This document shows positions 53,347 through 63,683 of a stretch of 64,000 bases of DNA, in pieces. The notes beneath the pieces were generated by a model, which did not search any database, was not told where the DNA came from, and saw only the letters and a list, made by a program, of their open reading frames with translations. Source of the stretch: Pseudoalteromonas sp. N1230-9 (GTDB lineage Bacteria > Pseudomonadota > Gammaproteobacteria > Enterobacterales > Alteromonadaceae); the NCBI RefSeq assembly GCF_032716425.1, contig NZ_CP090419.1:259001-323000 (forward strand), read 5' to 3'. Position numbers and translations under genes: made by a program. How positions within the stretch are numbered: position 1 is the stretch's first letter; the number at the start of each line of letters is the position of its first letter.

Positions 53347-54615
53347 ATGGATATCATTGCAAATTACGGCACGTTTTTAGTTTTAATTGCCGCAGCAGTC
53401 GGTTTCTTCATGGCTTATGGTATTGGCGCGAATGATGTAGCTAATGCGATGGGTACATCAGTAGGTTCAAAAGCACTTACTATTAAACAAGCAATCATCA
53501 TTGCCATGGTGTTTGAATTCGCAGGTGCTTATCTTGCCGGTGGTGAGGTAACCTCTACCATTCGTAAAGGTATTATCGACGCGGCGCCATTTGCAGACAT
53601 ACCTGAGCTTATGATTCTTGGTATGATCGCCGCATTATTTGCTGCTGGTAGCTGGTTATTGATTGCCTCTTTCCTTGGCTGGCCAGTATCGACTACTCAC
53701 TCAATTATCGGTGCTATTATAGGCTTTGCGCTTGTTGCGGTAGGTAGCGAAGCAATTCAGTGGAATAAGGTAATGGGCATTGTAGGTAGTTGGATTGTCA
53801 CGCCTGCAATTTCAGGCTTTATTGCTTACCTCATTTTCATGAGTGCGCAAAAGCTCATCTTTGATACCGATGCACCACTTAAAAATGCCAAGCGTTATGT
53901 GCCTGTATACATGGGTCTTGCGGGCTTCATTATGTCACTTGTTACAATCAAGAAAGGCTTGAAGCATATTGGTATTAACTTAGGTGCCGTTGAAGGCTAT
54001 GCGCTTTCAATCGCCATTGCGGTCGTGGTTGGTATTATCGGTAAGTTTGCGATTTCGCGTCTTAAAATCGACCCTAAAGCTGACAAGAAAATGCAGTTCA
54101 ACAACGTTGAGAAAGTGTTCGCAGTACTGATGGTACTAACAGCATGTTGTATGGCATTCGCACATGGTTCAAACGACGTTGCTAACGCGATTGGTCCACT
54201 TGCTGCTGTTGTTAATATTGTGGAGCACAACGGTGAAATCGCGAAGAAAGCGGCTATCGCATGGTGGATTTTACCGTTAGGCGGTTTAGGTATCGTTGCT
54301 GGTCTTGCTATTTTGGGTAAGAAAGTAATTAAAACAATTGGTGAAGGTATCACTCACTTAACACCAAGCCGTGGTTTTGCTGCTGAACTAGCTGCTGCTT
54401 CTACAGTTGTTATCGCTTCAGGTACGGGTTTACCTATCTCGACGACACAAACACTGGTTGGTGCGGTATTAGGTGTTGGTATGGCACGTGGTATTGCGGC
54501 ACTTAACATGGGTGTTGTAAGAAACATTGTAGTTTCTTGGGTAATTACATTGCCAGTTGGCGCAGCCCTTGCTATTGTTATTTTCTACGTACTGAGAACT
54601 GCCTTTGGGGTATAA
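53347..54615 (+). CDS. pitA: PitA-type inorganic phosphate transporter
   Basis: A 422-residue membrane protein with about ten hydrophobic segments and two internal repeats, the PiT family signature appearing twice: GIGANDVANAMGTSVGS near 27 and AHGSNDVANAIGPLAA near 272, with matching PVSTTHSIIG and PISTTQTLVGA motifs. It takes up phosphate (or metal-phosphate) with low affinity using a cation gradient, H+ or, in marine bacteria, possibly Na+. It is co-transcribed with the DUF47 gene and followed by a terminator. Confidence 0.94.
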   Translation: MDIIANYGTFLVLIAAAVGFFMAYGIGANDVANAMGTSVGSKALTIKQAIIIAMVFEFAGAYLAGGEVTSTIRKGIIDAAPFADIPELMILGMIAALFAAGSWLLIASFLGWPVSTTHSIIGAIIGFALVAVGSEAIQWNKVMGIVGSWIVTPAISGFIAYLIFMSAQKLIFDTDAPLKNAKRYVPVYMGLAGFIMSLVTIKKGLKHIGINLGAVEGYALSIAIAVVVGIIGKFAISRLKIDPKADKKMQFNNVEKVFAVLMVLTACCMAFAHGSNDVANAIGPLAAVVNIVEHNGEIAKKAAIAWWILPLGGLGIVAGLAILGKKVIKTIGEGITHLTPSRGFAAELAAASTVVIASGTGLPISTTQTLVGAVLGVGMARGIAALNMGVVRNIVVSWVITLPVGAALAIVIFYVLRTAFGV

Positions 54616-54641
54616 AAAAGTACTAACAGACTTTTAGCTTG

Positions 54642-54676
54642 AAAAGATCTCAATGCCCTAGGTATTGGGGTCTTTT
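54642..54676 (+). terminator. Intrinsic terminator of the DUF47-pitA operon
   Basis: AAAAGATCTCAATGCC and GGTATTGGGGTCTTTT pair over 16 bases with three G-T pairs, followed by more T. It lies between pitA and oxyR. Confidence 0.75.
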
Positions 54677-54700
54677 TATTTGCAGGTAGTAAAAAAGAGT

Positions 54701-55618
54701 ATGAATAACTTACCAAGTATTAAACAACTACAGTATTTACTAGCAGTCCATCAATATCAGCATTTTGGTCGTGCTGCGAGCGCGTGTTTTATTGGCCAAT
54801 CTACATTAAGTAGTGCTATTCAAAATCTAGAGGAAACTCTGGGTTGTCAGTTGATTGAGCGAGAAAATCGCAGCTTAATGTTCACGGCAATCGGTGAAGA
54901 GGTCGTCGAGAAAGCACGTAAAATCATTGATGATACTTTAAGTTTAAAAGAGCTAACGAAAAGCTTCCTCACCCCCTTAAGTGGCACGTTGACATTAGGG
55001 GTTATTCCTACCATTGCCAGTTTTATTGCAGCGCCTTTGTATCATTTCTGCAAGCAAACCTTTACCGAGTTAGAGTTAATTTTGGTTGAGGACACCAGCG
55101 ATAAATTACTTGATAAGTTAGAGCATGGGCAAATTGATATGGCACTGCTCGCATTGCCGTACGATACTGAAAAATTTCACACCCAAGTGCTTGCCAAAGA
55201 TCACTTCAGCTTAGTGCACCATAAAGATTACACGCCAGCTAATGGTGTAGAAGATTTTAATTTACTACCCGATGCCAGTGTCTTTTTATTAGAACGTGAG
55301 CATTGTATGACAGGCCATGCATTAAGTGCTTGCCATTTAAATCGCTCAAGCTGCATTAACCCGTTTGAGGCAGCAAGCTTACACACTTTACTTAGTATGG
55401 TAGAGCATCAACTTGGTGTTACCTTCTTACCACAAATGGCGATCAATGCGGGCATTTTAGATAAGAAAGAGATGGTCGCAACACCTTCACAAGCTGATGC
55501 CTATCGTGACATAGGTATTGTGTGGCGAAAAACCACTGGGCGTATTAGGGACTTCAGACTATTTAGTCAACAGTTGGAGTTATTTCTTAATAAGCAATGT
55601 AGCTTAGACGGTCAATAA
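54701..55618 (+). CDS. oxyR: LysR-family peroxide sensor OxyR
   Basis: A 305-residue regulator. The N-terminal helix-turn-helix (about 1-60: LQYLLAVHQYQHFGRAASAC) and the effector domain fit OxyR. The redox pair is present: REHCMTGHALSAC with Cys 202 and Cys 211, eight residues apart as in E. coli Cys199/Cys208. So it should activate catalase and peroxiredoxin genes after peroxide. The frame reaches back to 54665, but ATG 54701 is chosen. Target genes are not near. A MITE-like element separates the stop from the terminator. Confidence 0.88.
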   Translation: MNNLPSIKQLQYLLAVHQYQHFGRAASACFIGQSTLSSAIQNLEETLGCQLIERENRSLMFTAIGEEVVEKARKIIDDTLSLKELTKSFLTPLSGTLTLGVIPTIASFIAAPLYHFCKQTFTELELILVEDTSDKLLDKLEHGQIDMALLALPYDTEKFHTQVLAKDHFSLVHHKDYTPANGVEDFNLLPDASVFLLEREHCMTGHALSACHLNRSSCINPFEAASLHTLLSMVEHQLGVTFLPQMAINAGILDKKEMVATPSQADAYRDIGIVWRKTTGRIRDFRLFSQQLELFLNKQCSLDGQ

Positions 55619-55883
55619 TATACCCAAACCACCTCAAGATGCAGAATTCAGCGTTTCACAGGTGCTTAATATCAAGGCGTTACTTTGCAAGAATGGCAGT
55701 CCCTTTTAAGAAGTAACAACGATGAGAGTAAGTGCCTGTGAAGCGCCCAAAGGGTTGGTTTAAAAGCGATTTATACTGCGTTATTGATTTTAACAATAGA
55801 ACCACTATTATTTGCAATCAATGCCTTGCCTAAACCGCTTTTAATTCCAACTGAAACTCGCATCTTGAGGTGGTTTGGGTATA
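55619..55883. mobile_element. MITE-like element with perfect 24-bp terminal inverted repeats
   Basis: Positions 55619-55642 and 55860-55883 are perfect inverted repeats, beginning TATACCCAAACC. Inside are nested pairs: TTCACAGGTGCTTA (55655-55668) with TAAGTGCCTGTGAA (55729-55742), GTTACTT with AAGTAAC (55679-55685, 55711-55717), and TTAAAAGCG with CGCTTTTAA (55760-55768, 55836-55844). It has no coding capacity for a transposase. It sits between the oxyR stop and a terminator at 55887. The flanks suggest a TA-type target, which may be part of the repeat end. Confidence 0.75.
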
Positions 55884-55886
55884 AAG

Positions 55887-55914
55887 AACCCCAAATAAAA
55901 ATTTGGGGTTTTTT
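55887..55914 (+). terminator. Intrinsic terminator, probably original to oxyR
   Basis: AACCCCAAAT, four A, ATTTGGGGTT and a T run. It lies just right of the MITE-like element, which seems to have inserted between oxyR and this terminator. The stretch 55915-55998 holds the sigma gene promoter region. Confidence 0.85.
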
Positions 55915-55998
55915 ATTATTTAAACAAACTATTTTTTTCCTTCCCTCGACTAACATAATAACAAAACCATTAAAGGCAGATCAGATGACGAGGCTAGT

Positions 55999-56541
55999 GT
56001 GTTTTTTCAATCACTTGAAACATTAATTGCCCAGGCGCAACAGGGCAATAAACGAGCGTGGTTGAAATTAGTCAAACAACACGAAACACAGGTATATAAC
56101 TATTGCTTACGGATGTTAAGCCATCCTGATGATGCAATGGACTTGATGCAAGAAGTATTTATTTCTGTGTACAAGAGTTTACCGAGCTTTCGTGGTGAAT
56201 CGAGTTTCAATACTTGGCTTTATCAAATCGTGCACCGGCGTAGTGTTGAATATTATCGCCGTCGTAAACTGCATCAAAGCTTGGATGGTGTGCCAGAAGA
56301 AAGTTGTGAGCATAGCGAATTAGAGACTAATCAATTGCAATACCAGCAGCATCATGAACTCAAAGAGATGATGAACAATTTACCCTGGGAGCAACGTTTG
56401 GTTGTGGAGTTAAAATTTTTTCAGCACTGTACATTCGAAGAGATAGCTGAGCAATTAGGTATTTCGACCAATACCGCTAAATCAAGACTATACAGTGCAT
56501 TGGGCAAGTTAAAAGTGCATTTGGAGGCCGTAGATGGCTAA
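55999..56541 (+). CDS. ECF sigma factor (RpoE-like)
   Basis: A 180-residue sigma-70 family ECF factor. Region 2 (about 20-85) has YNYCLRMLSHPDDAMDLMQE and FRGESSFNTWLYQIVHRRSV, and region 4 (about 120-175) has LPWEQRLVVELKFFQHCTFE followed by IAEQLGISTNTAKSRLYSAL. It starts at GTG 55999 with GAGG upstream. The stop overlaps the next gene by eight bases. It is expected to direct an envelope or metal stress regulon; the trigger is not visible. A downstream membrane gene is its likely anti-sigma. Confidence 0.9.
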   Translation: MFFQSLETLIAQAQQGNKRAWLKLVKQHETQVYNYCLRMLSHPDDAMDLMQEVFISVYKSLPSFRGESSFNTWLYQIVHRRSVEYYRRRKLHQSLDGVPEESCEHSELETNQLQYQQHHELKEMMNNLPWEQRLVVELKFFQHCTFEEIAEQLGISTNTAKSRLYSALGKLKVHLEAVDG

Positions 56542-57133
56542 TTTAGATTCATTATTTACCGCATGGTTAGAAGGTGAAAGCCTGACAGACGAACAAATTG
56601 AATTGTTACAAGCCAATGCTGAGTATGCATTAATGATGAACAATGCAAGTAAGTGGCAACAGCAAAGCCAAGAGTATGAAACAGTACCCGTTCCTCACTG
56701 GGACAGAGAATCAAGCATGCCAAAAGTACAAAAATCGCATCTGTTTTTTGGTTCAGGGATGTGGGCGATGGCTGCCTCAATTGCATTATGTGCTTGGCTA
56801 TTTATGAGTAATCCGCAACAAGGAAATCAGCAGTTACTTGAACAAGTGGCAAAGCAAACGAATTTGTTAGAGTCGCAGCAAAAGCAAATTGATCAGTTAC
56901 AAAATATTTTAACGGCGCAAAACCAAGTACAGCAGCAACATATGTATCAACTAGCCAAAGAAGCAATCAAAACAGGGCGAATAGAGCGCCAAGAAGATAT
57001 TGCCAGCGTGCTTGCGTATATCAAAACGCAGCGTGCTCAAGACCAAGCATATTTGCGTATGCAGTTGAATGATTTAGCAGAGCAAGTGGACGGCAGGCCA
57101 TTGCCAACCGTTGCCAACAATGTGGAGTATTAA
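56534..57133 (+). CDS. Probable anti-sigma factor (single-span membrane protein)
   Basis: A 199-residue protein with one membrane segment (about 76-92: MWAMAASIALCAWLFM). The cytoplasmic N terminus (about 1-70) is helical (FTAWLEGESLTDEQIELLQA) and would bind the sigma factor. The periplasmic part is a Gln-rich coiled coil (LLESQQKQIDQLQNILTAQN). There is no zinc-binding HxxxCxxC motif. It is translationally coupled to the sigma gene by an eight-base overlap and overlaps no other gene product. Assignment is by position and architecture. Confidence 0.75.
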   Translation: MANLDSLFTAWLEGESLTDEQIELLQANAEYALMMNNASKWQQQSQEYETVPVPHWDRESSMPKVQKSHLFFGSGMWAMAASIALCAWLFMSNPQQGNQQLLEQVAKQTNLLESQQKQIDQLQNILTAQNQVQQQHMYQLAKEAIKTGRIERQEDIASVLAYIKTQRAQDQAYLRMQLNDLAEQVDGRPLPTVANNVEY

Positions 57134-57134
57134 A

Positions 57135-58052
57135 ATGTCAAAGAACATGATAACCAGTGCAGTGCTATTATTATGTGGTATAGCAGCAGTCAACCCTGTG
57201 TCTGCCCAAAGTACTGAAGAGTTAGCTCGAATCCAGCGTGAAGTCGGGATCATGGAAAAAATCCTAACAGCGGCTTTAAAGCAGGATACAGATAACAAAG
57301 TCAGAAATGTCTCAGCAAGTTATTTACAGCACCAAGGTGTGGTATTTAGCTTTGACGTGCGAAGCCATTCTCGCTGGTCAAGTGTATTCGCATCCGTGCC
57401 CGATGCACCACTTCCACCGCTGCCTGACATTGACTTTGAAGAGATCAGCGAAATTGAAGTATTAGGTGAACATGTACAAGTTATTAGCGATGCCGTTGTT
57501 GTTAAAACGCAAGAAGCCTATCAACACGCGATGGAGGTGATGCGTGAAAGCGCAGAGCGTGTGCGCGAAGTTGCAGAGCAAGAGCGTGATGTTAGTCGAG
57601 AAATTCGTGATCTTGAGCGTGAAAAACGTGACCTTGAGTTTGATCGCCGCCACGATAAAGATGCCAAAGAACAAGAGCTTGAACAGCGCAAAAAAGAGCT
57701 GCAAGCATCAATTAAGGAGCTGGAAAAACAGCAGCAAAAGTTGTCTTTACAGCAACAAGCAATGCGTAAAGAGTTAGCGGAAAAAAAACAAGCACGTATT
57801 ACAGAGCAAAAACAGCAGTTGGCAGAGCTTACACAGCGGGTGGATAAAAGCTTGTCACTGACTTTATGTGATTACGGTAGTGGATTAAGAACGCTGCCGA
57901 ATGATGAACATGTTAGTTTTATTATTCGTGGTATTAGCGAAAATAAGGGCGAGCAAATTAAAGTGTTTAAAAAATCAGACATTAAAAAATGTGTGGTGGG
58001 TGATATTAAAGCAGATGCCTTACTTAATCGCGCAACCCAGTATGAGTTTTAA
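57135..58052 (+). CDS. Exported coiled-coil protein of the ECF operon
   Basis: A 305-residue protein with a signal peptide (about 1-24, NPVSAQS). Its middle (about 115-245) is a long, strongly charged coiled coil (REVAEQERDVSREIRDLERE, then EKKQARITEQKQQLAELTQR). The C-terminal globular part (about 250-305) has CDYGSGLRTLPNDEHVSFII and a Cys in IKKCVVGDI. Start ATG 57135 follows GTGGAG. It is third in the sigma operon and likely an envelope partner or target of that stress response. No family is recognised. Confidence 0.7.
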   Translation: MSKNMITSAVLLLCGIAAVNPVSAQSTEELARIQREVGIMEKILTAALKQDTDNKVRNVSASYLQHQGVVFSFDVRSHSRWSSVFASVPDAPLPPLPDIDFEEISEIEVLGEHVQVISDAVVVKTQEAYQHAMEVMRESAERVREVAEQERDVSREIRDLEREKRDLEFDRRHDKDAKEQELEQRKKELQASIKELEKQQQKLSLQQQAMRKELAEKKQARITEQKQQLAELTQRVDKSLSLTLCDYGSGLRTLPNDEHVSFIIRGISENKGEQIKVFKKSDIKKCVVGDIKADALLNRATQYEF

Positions 58053-58073
58053 AGTGGTAAAAACCTTACTAAC

Positions 58074-58100
58074 AAAAAGCAGCCTATAGTGGCTGCTTTT
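58074..58100. terminator. Terminator after the ECF operon, shared with the convergent gene
   Basis: AAAAAGCAGCC, a short loop and GGCTGCTTTT. Symmetric, so it can end both the sigma operon and the convergent 68-residue gene. Confidence 0.85.
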
Positions 58101-58290
58101 CATCCATTGTAAAAGGTTTTAAGTTAGGTAAGAAGAGTAAGTAAACCCATACAACCAGATTAAAGTAGGGCACTAGCCCTAAGCTTGTGAATACTTTAAC
58201 TGGGTACCCCTTAAAAGTTGCATTACGGTAACATTGATAAGCTATCCCTAGGTTAATGATCAGCAACAAAACGATTAATTGTGTCATCAC
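58084..58290 (-). CDS. Small membrane protein
   Basis: A 68-residue protein with two hydrophobic stretches (about 3-18, LIVLLLIINLGIAY; and about 40-55, YFNLVVWVYLLFLP). It looks like a short PLDc_N-type or other two-span membrane protein. No function is assigned. It stands alone, convergent with the ECF operon; a Shine-Dalgarno (GGAGAAAG) is near the start, which supports it as a real gene. Confidence 0.6.
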   Translation of the reverse strand: MMTQLIVLLLIINLGIAYQCYRNATFKGYPVKVFTSLGLVPYFNLVVWVYLLFLPNLKPFTMDEKQPL

Positions 58291-58517
58291 TTTCTCCTTT
58301 ATACCGATAATACATGAACTTAACGATGTTAAGTTATTTTCAGTATGTATAATTTAATAATTAATGTCATGTTTTTTTGGTTGTATCACCATAAAAGCAT
58401 GACATTTTGTGTTGGTGTGAATTAATTATAGATGAGTATTATCAGGATGAAAGTTAAAAAACCAATAAAATTGTTTAAAAATGTATCAATTTTAGGTGCG
58501 CGTTTGCTAGCTAATTG

Positions 58518-61028
58518 TTAGCTAAAAAGTTTATCCGTAGATATTCTTTCAAGCTCGCTATTAATTTTTTCAACAGGTACTGGACGGGCAATAAAGTAAC
58601 CTTGCCCGTAATCGATGCCTATTTCTTTTAGTGCTAAAAATATTTCTTTATTTTCAACATATTCAGCAACTGAGCGCTTATCCAGAGAGCGGCTAATATC
58701 ATTAATTGCTTTCACTAACGCTAAATCGATGGGGTCGTTGAGCATGTCACGTACAAATGATCCATCAATCTTAACATGCTGTGCGGGTAGTTGTTTAAGG
58801 TAGTTAAAGGTACTAAAACCTGTACCAAAATCATCAATAGAGAAATGACAGCCTAAACTATTAAGGCGTTCTATCATTGCTCTGGTTGCGGCTAGATTAT
58901 TAATACTGGCTGATTCAGTGATCTCAAAAATAATACGCGTTGGCTCAACGTTGTATTCTGCTAAGCTTGATTCGATATGTGGTAATAAGCGCTCATCTAA
59001 AAATGATTGTGCCGATAAGTTAATGGCGATTTGATTCAGCTCAGGGTACTCGGCAACACTTTTAATTGCATTTTTAATAACGCACTGATCCATCAAATAC
59101 GTATCATTAAGTAGCTCTAATGCTGGAATGAATTGATTAGGGTAAACCAGTTCATCATTCAGTTTTAAACGTAATAAGGTCTCAAAATAGGCTACATGGC
59201 TACGTTTAAAGTCCCATATTGGCTGATAATGAAGCTCAATTGAGTCATGCTGCAGTGCTTGGCGAATACTATGTCCCCACTCTAAACCCGCTTGCAAGTT
59301 ATTATGGCTGCTGTCTTCTTTTGAGTAGCAATGCACTAAATTTCGGCCTAGGCTTTTTGCTACATAAAGCGCAATATCAGCTTGTTTAAGGCACTCGCTT
59401 GGGTCGTTGTTTTGTGCAGTAATCTGCGTCAGACCAATTGAACAGCTAATTGAGTAAACATGTCCTTCAGAATGGAATTGATGCTTTTCAATCGCCATAC
59501 AAATACTTTCTGCGACTAAGTGAGCATCGAGCAGGGTCGTATTTTTCAATATAACTGCAAATTCATCACCGCCAATACGGCACACTAAGTGCTCTTCGCT
59601 AATATTGGCTGTAAATAACTGAGCCACTTCTTTTAAAACAATATCACCTTGCTGATGACCTTTACTGTCATTGATAATTTTAAAGTGATCTAGGTCGATG
59701 TATATCAGTGCATGCTCTACATCGTTATTGGTATATTTAGCTTGGCAAATACGTTGTAATTGCTGGTCAAAGTAGTAACGGTTATGCAGCTCAGTTAAGG
59801 TATCATGAAGGGCTAAGTGGCGTAATTGTAACTCAGCTTGTTTGCGTTCATGAATATTATCTATCGTCGCCGTGATGGTGGCTGAGTTGCGGCTATTTTT
59901 GATCAGTTGCATACGGCACTCAACCCAAATAGCATTGCCATTTTTATGTTTAAGTTGTATTTCAACTTGCTGCTGTTGTGCGCCGCCATGCAAAATGCTT
60001 TGTACCGTATCTTGTAATTTGTGTTGGCACTCAGGTAGGCAAAAGTCAGCAAGCGACTTCGCTAAACTTGATTTTATACCGTAGCCAGTCAGGCTTTCCC
60101 ATGCTGGGTTTATAAAGCGAATATGGCCTTGTTGATCAAACTCAAGCACAACAGTATTAAGGTGAAGCAAAATACGTTGGTGAGCTGAAAACAGTTCTTT
60201 ATAACGGCTTTGGCTTTGACTTAATTGCTCCACTTTTTGAGCAAACTCAGCATAACTCACCATAAAGTCTTCACGTCGCGCTGCATGATCACACACTTTA
60301 CTCAATAAAGACTGATCATAAGGCGCACGAATAAAATCAGTAACGCCAGAAAGTAACAACTGCTCCGCGTAATCCGCATCATTGTTATCAATGATGGTGA
60401 CGATCGCCTGTTTTGGATTATGCTGCAAAATTTCACTAATTAACGTGCCAGCAGGATCAGACTGAGACTGAGTTGCATCAATCAACACGATTGCAAACTT
60501 TTGCTGTAAGTAAGTAGCAAGTGCTGTTTTTGTCGATGTTGTATGCGTTACTGCAAAGCTCAGCTTAAGTTGCTCAGTAATGCTATGCGCTTTGCTGTTA
60601 TCAGTTTCGAGAAGTAATAAATTAAGCCGACTACTTTTTTCTAAATGAGTTGAAAGCACATTCGCTAATACTTGTGGCAGCATATCTTGGCGTTCAAATG
60701 GTAATACAGCATCAATACCGTAACTGCGAGCTGTGGTCTCAGCAATACGCTCACAATAAATCGGCGGCGTAAGTAAAATGGGGGTATTTTTCGGTGTTTT
60801 TAATAGCCCAGAGCGGATCATGCGAGAGAAGCGCCAACCGTCTATTTTTCCGACTTCAAGACCTGTAATTATAATATCCACAGGGTGAGTTTTGAGGATT
60901 TTTAACGCGTCTTGAGAGTCATTTACTTCAATAAACGAAAAGACGTTAAGTTTATTGAGTGTTGACTTAATTGTCTCACGTTCTGCAACGCTAGCGTTTA
61001 AAATTAGCAGTTTCAACTGCTTTGCCAT
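58518..61028 (-). CDS. Response-regulator-like GGDEF-EAL protein (REC-REC-PAS-GGDEF-EAL)
   Basis: An 836-residue cytoplasmic c-di-GMP signalling protein. REC1 (about 5-115) lacks the usual phosphoacceptor Asp (IIITGLEVGKIDGW). REC2 (about 135-255) keeps an Asp in IVLIDATQS. A PAS domain (about 290-400: HIRFINPAWESLTGYG) precedes GGDEF (about 405-565, intact RIGGDEFAVIL near 489). The EAL (about 590-830) has FETLLRLK in place of EALLR but keeps IAINLSAQSFLD and FSIDDFGTGFSTFNYL. It probably switches motility and biofilm behaviour; the net sign of its activity is unclear. No cognate kinase is near. Confidence 0.88.
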   Translation of the reverse strand: MAKQLKLLILNASVAERETIKSTLNKLNVFSFIEVNDSQDALKILKTHPVDIIITGLEVGKIDGWRFSRMIRSGLLKTPKNTPILLTPPIYCERIAETTARSYGIDAVLPFERQDMLPQVLANVLSTHLEKSSRLNLLLLETDNSKAHSITEQLKLSFAVTHTTSTKTALATYLQQKFAIVLIDATQSQSDPAGTLISEILQHNPKQAIVTIIDNNDADYAEQLLLSGVTDFIRAPYDQSLLSKVCDHAARREDFMVSYAEFAQKVEQLSQSQSRYKELFSAHQRILLHLNTVVLEFDQQGHIRFINPAWESLTGYGIKSSLAKSLADFCLPECQHKLQDTVQSILHGGAQQQQVEIQLKHKNGNAIWVECRMQLIKNSRNSATITATIDNIHERKQAELQLRHLALHDTLTELHNRYYFDQQLQRICQAKYTNNDVEHALIYIDLDHFKIINDSKGHQQGDIVLKEVAQLFTANISEEHLVCRIGGDEFAVILKNTTLLDAHLVAESICMAIEKHQFHSEGHVYSISCSIGLTQITAQNNDPSECLKQADIALYVAKSLGRNLVHCYSKEDSSHNNLQAGLEWGHSIRQALQHDSIELHYQPIWDFKRSHVAYFETLLRLKLNDELVYPNQFIPALELLNDTYLMDQCVIKNAIKSVAEYPELNQIAINLSAQSFLDERLLPHIESSLAEYNVEPTRIIFEITESASINNLAATRAMIERLNSLGCHFSIDDFGTGFSTFNYLKQLPAQHVKIDGSFVRDMLNDPIDLALVKAINDISRSLDKRSVAEYVENKEIFLALKEIGIDYGQGYFIARPVPVEKINSELERISTDKLFS

Positions 61029-61242
61029 GGCGCTACTACCTCTTAACTTAACCCATGTTTAATGAATAAGTTAGAATAATGACATTTTGTCTAATCTACA
61101 AGCAAACTTTACCTAAAATGGCTAATAAGCCTGTTAAAATTGCACGACTTTTACCCTAGGTCAATATGCGCTTGGGTTTGCTTGAGGTAGTGAGCGTATC
61201 AGAGTAAACTTGGCGCGTTTTTATTTATAAGAGATACACTCT

Positions 61243-62274
61243 ATGCGCGTGGCCGACTTTAGCTTTGACCTTCCAGATGAATTAATTGCTCGTTTTCCGA
61301 AAGCGGACCGTACAAGCAGTCGTTTACTCACGCTTGATGGCCCATCCGGTCAAGTAGAGCACAAAGTATTTAGCGATATTTTATCGCTTGTTAATGAAAA
61401 TGACCTATTGGTTTTTAATAACACCAAAGTGATCCCTGCGCGTATGTTTGGGCAAAAAGAGTCAGGTGGTAAGCTTGAAGTGTTGGTTGAGCGTGTACTC
61501 GACGAGCACCGTGTGCTTGCGCATGTGCGAGCTAGCAAATCGCCAAAGCCAGGCTCAAAAATCATTCTTGAAGGTAAGGCAGAAGCAACCATGGTTGCAC
61601 GTCATGGCGAGCTTTTTGAGCTTGAATTTGCCAAAGACGAAAATGTCCTTGATATCCTAAACGACATCGGCCACATGCCATTACCACCTTATATTGACCG
61701 CCCTGATAACGAGTCAGATCGTGAGCGCTACCAAACGGTTTATGGTGAAAAGCCTGGTGCTGTTGCCGCACCTACTGCAGGCCTGCATTTTGATGACATA
61801 TTAATGGCCGCTTTAAAAGAGAAAGGCATTAATATGGCATTTGTGACCTTGCATGTCGGTGCGGGTACATTCCAGCCTGTGCGCGTTGACTCAGTTGATG
61901 AGCATGTAATGCACTCAGAGTACATTGAAGTACCTGATGATGTGGTTAAAGCGGTAGCCGAAACCAAAGCAAAAGGCGGTCGCGTCATTGCCGTAGGTAC
62001 TACATCAGTACGCTCGTTAGAATCTGCTGCTAAAGTACATGGCGGTAAACTTGATACTTACTTTGGTGATACCGATATCTTTATCTACCCAGGTTATCAG
62101 TTCAATGTGGTTGATGCCATGGTAACAAATTTCCACTTACCTGAATCAACGTTAATCATGCTAGTCAGTGCCTTTGCAGGCCAAGAGAACATAATGGGTG
62201 CTTACCATACGGCGATTAAAGAACAGTATCGTTTCTTTAGTTATGGCGATGCCATGTTCTTAACGCGTAAATAA
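61243..62274 (+). CDS. queA: S-adenosylmethionine:tRNA ribosyltransferase-isomerase
   Basis: QueA (343 residues) moves the ribosyl part of SAM onto preQ1 in tRNA to make epoxyqueuosine. Seen: [18 protein letters not shown] at the start, [42 protein letters not shown] and [18 protein letters not shown]. The length fits (E. coli 356). Next is tgt, then yajC, the usual order queA-tgt-yajC(-secDF), though a 250-base gap with a terminator separates queA from tgt here. Confidence 0.96.
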   Translation: MRVADFSFDLPDELIARFPKADRTSSRLLTLDGPSGQVEHKVFSDILSLVNENDLLVFNNTKVIPARMFGQKESGGKLEVLVERVLDEHRVLAHVRASKSPKPGSKIILEGKAEATMVARHGELFELEFAKDENVLDILNDIGHMPLPPYIDRPDNESDRERYQTVYGEKPGAVAAPTAGLHFDDILMAALKEKGINMAFVTLHVGAGTFQPVRVDSVDEHVMHSEYIEVPDDVVKAVAETKAKGGRVIAVGTTSVRSLESAAKVHGGKLDTYFGDTDIFIYPGYQFNVVDAMVTNFHLPESTLIMLVSAFAGQENIMGAYHTAIKEQYRFFSYGDAMFLTRK

Positions 62275-62298
62275 GCGTTAGTCATCTTATCACCCCGT

Positions 62299-62327
62299 AA
62301 AAAGCCCAGCATTTCACTGGGTTTTTA
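62299..62327 (+). terminator. Intrinsic terminator of queA
   Basis: AAAAAGCCCAG, an eight-base loop, CTGGG and a T run. It lies between queA and tgt, so tgt is likely read from its own promoter. Confidence 0.82.
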
Positions 62328-62376
62328 TTTTTAACCATTCTTACTAAGTTATGTGTTGATATGAAGCCTCAGTGCG

Positions 62377-62393
62377 ACGCTGAATTCTGCATC
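62377..62393. repeat. Short match to the MITE-like element
   Basis: GCTGAATTCTGCATC (62379-62393) is the reverse complement of 55638-55652, inside the element after oxyR. The rest does not match clearly. It may be an eroded remnant or chance similarity. Confidence 0.3.
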
Positions 62394-62454
62394 GTGGGAA
62401 GAGTTTAGCTAGCGGGCTTTTTATTTTCGAATTTAGCCCAATTAATAGTAATAA

Positions 62455-63654
<1,200 letters not shown>

Positions 63655-63683
63655 ATTTTTAGAAAAATTAAAGAGGAAGTGAA

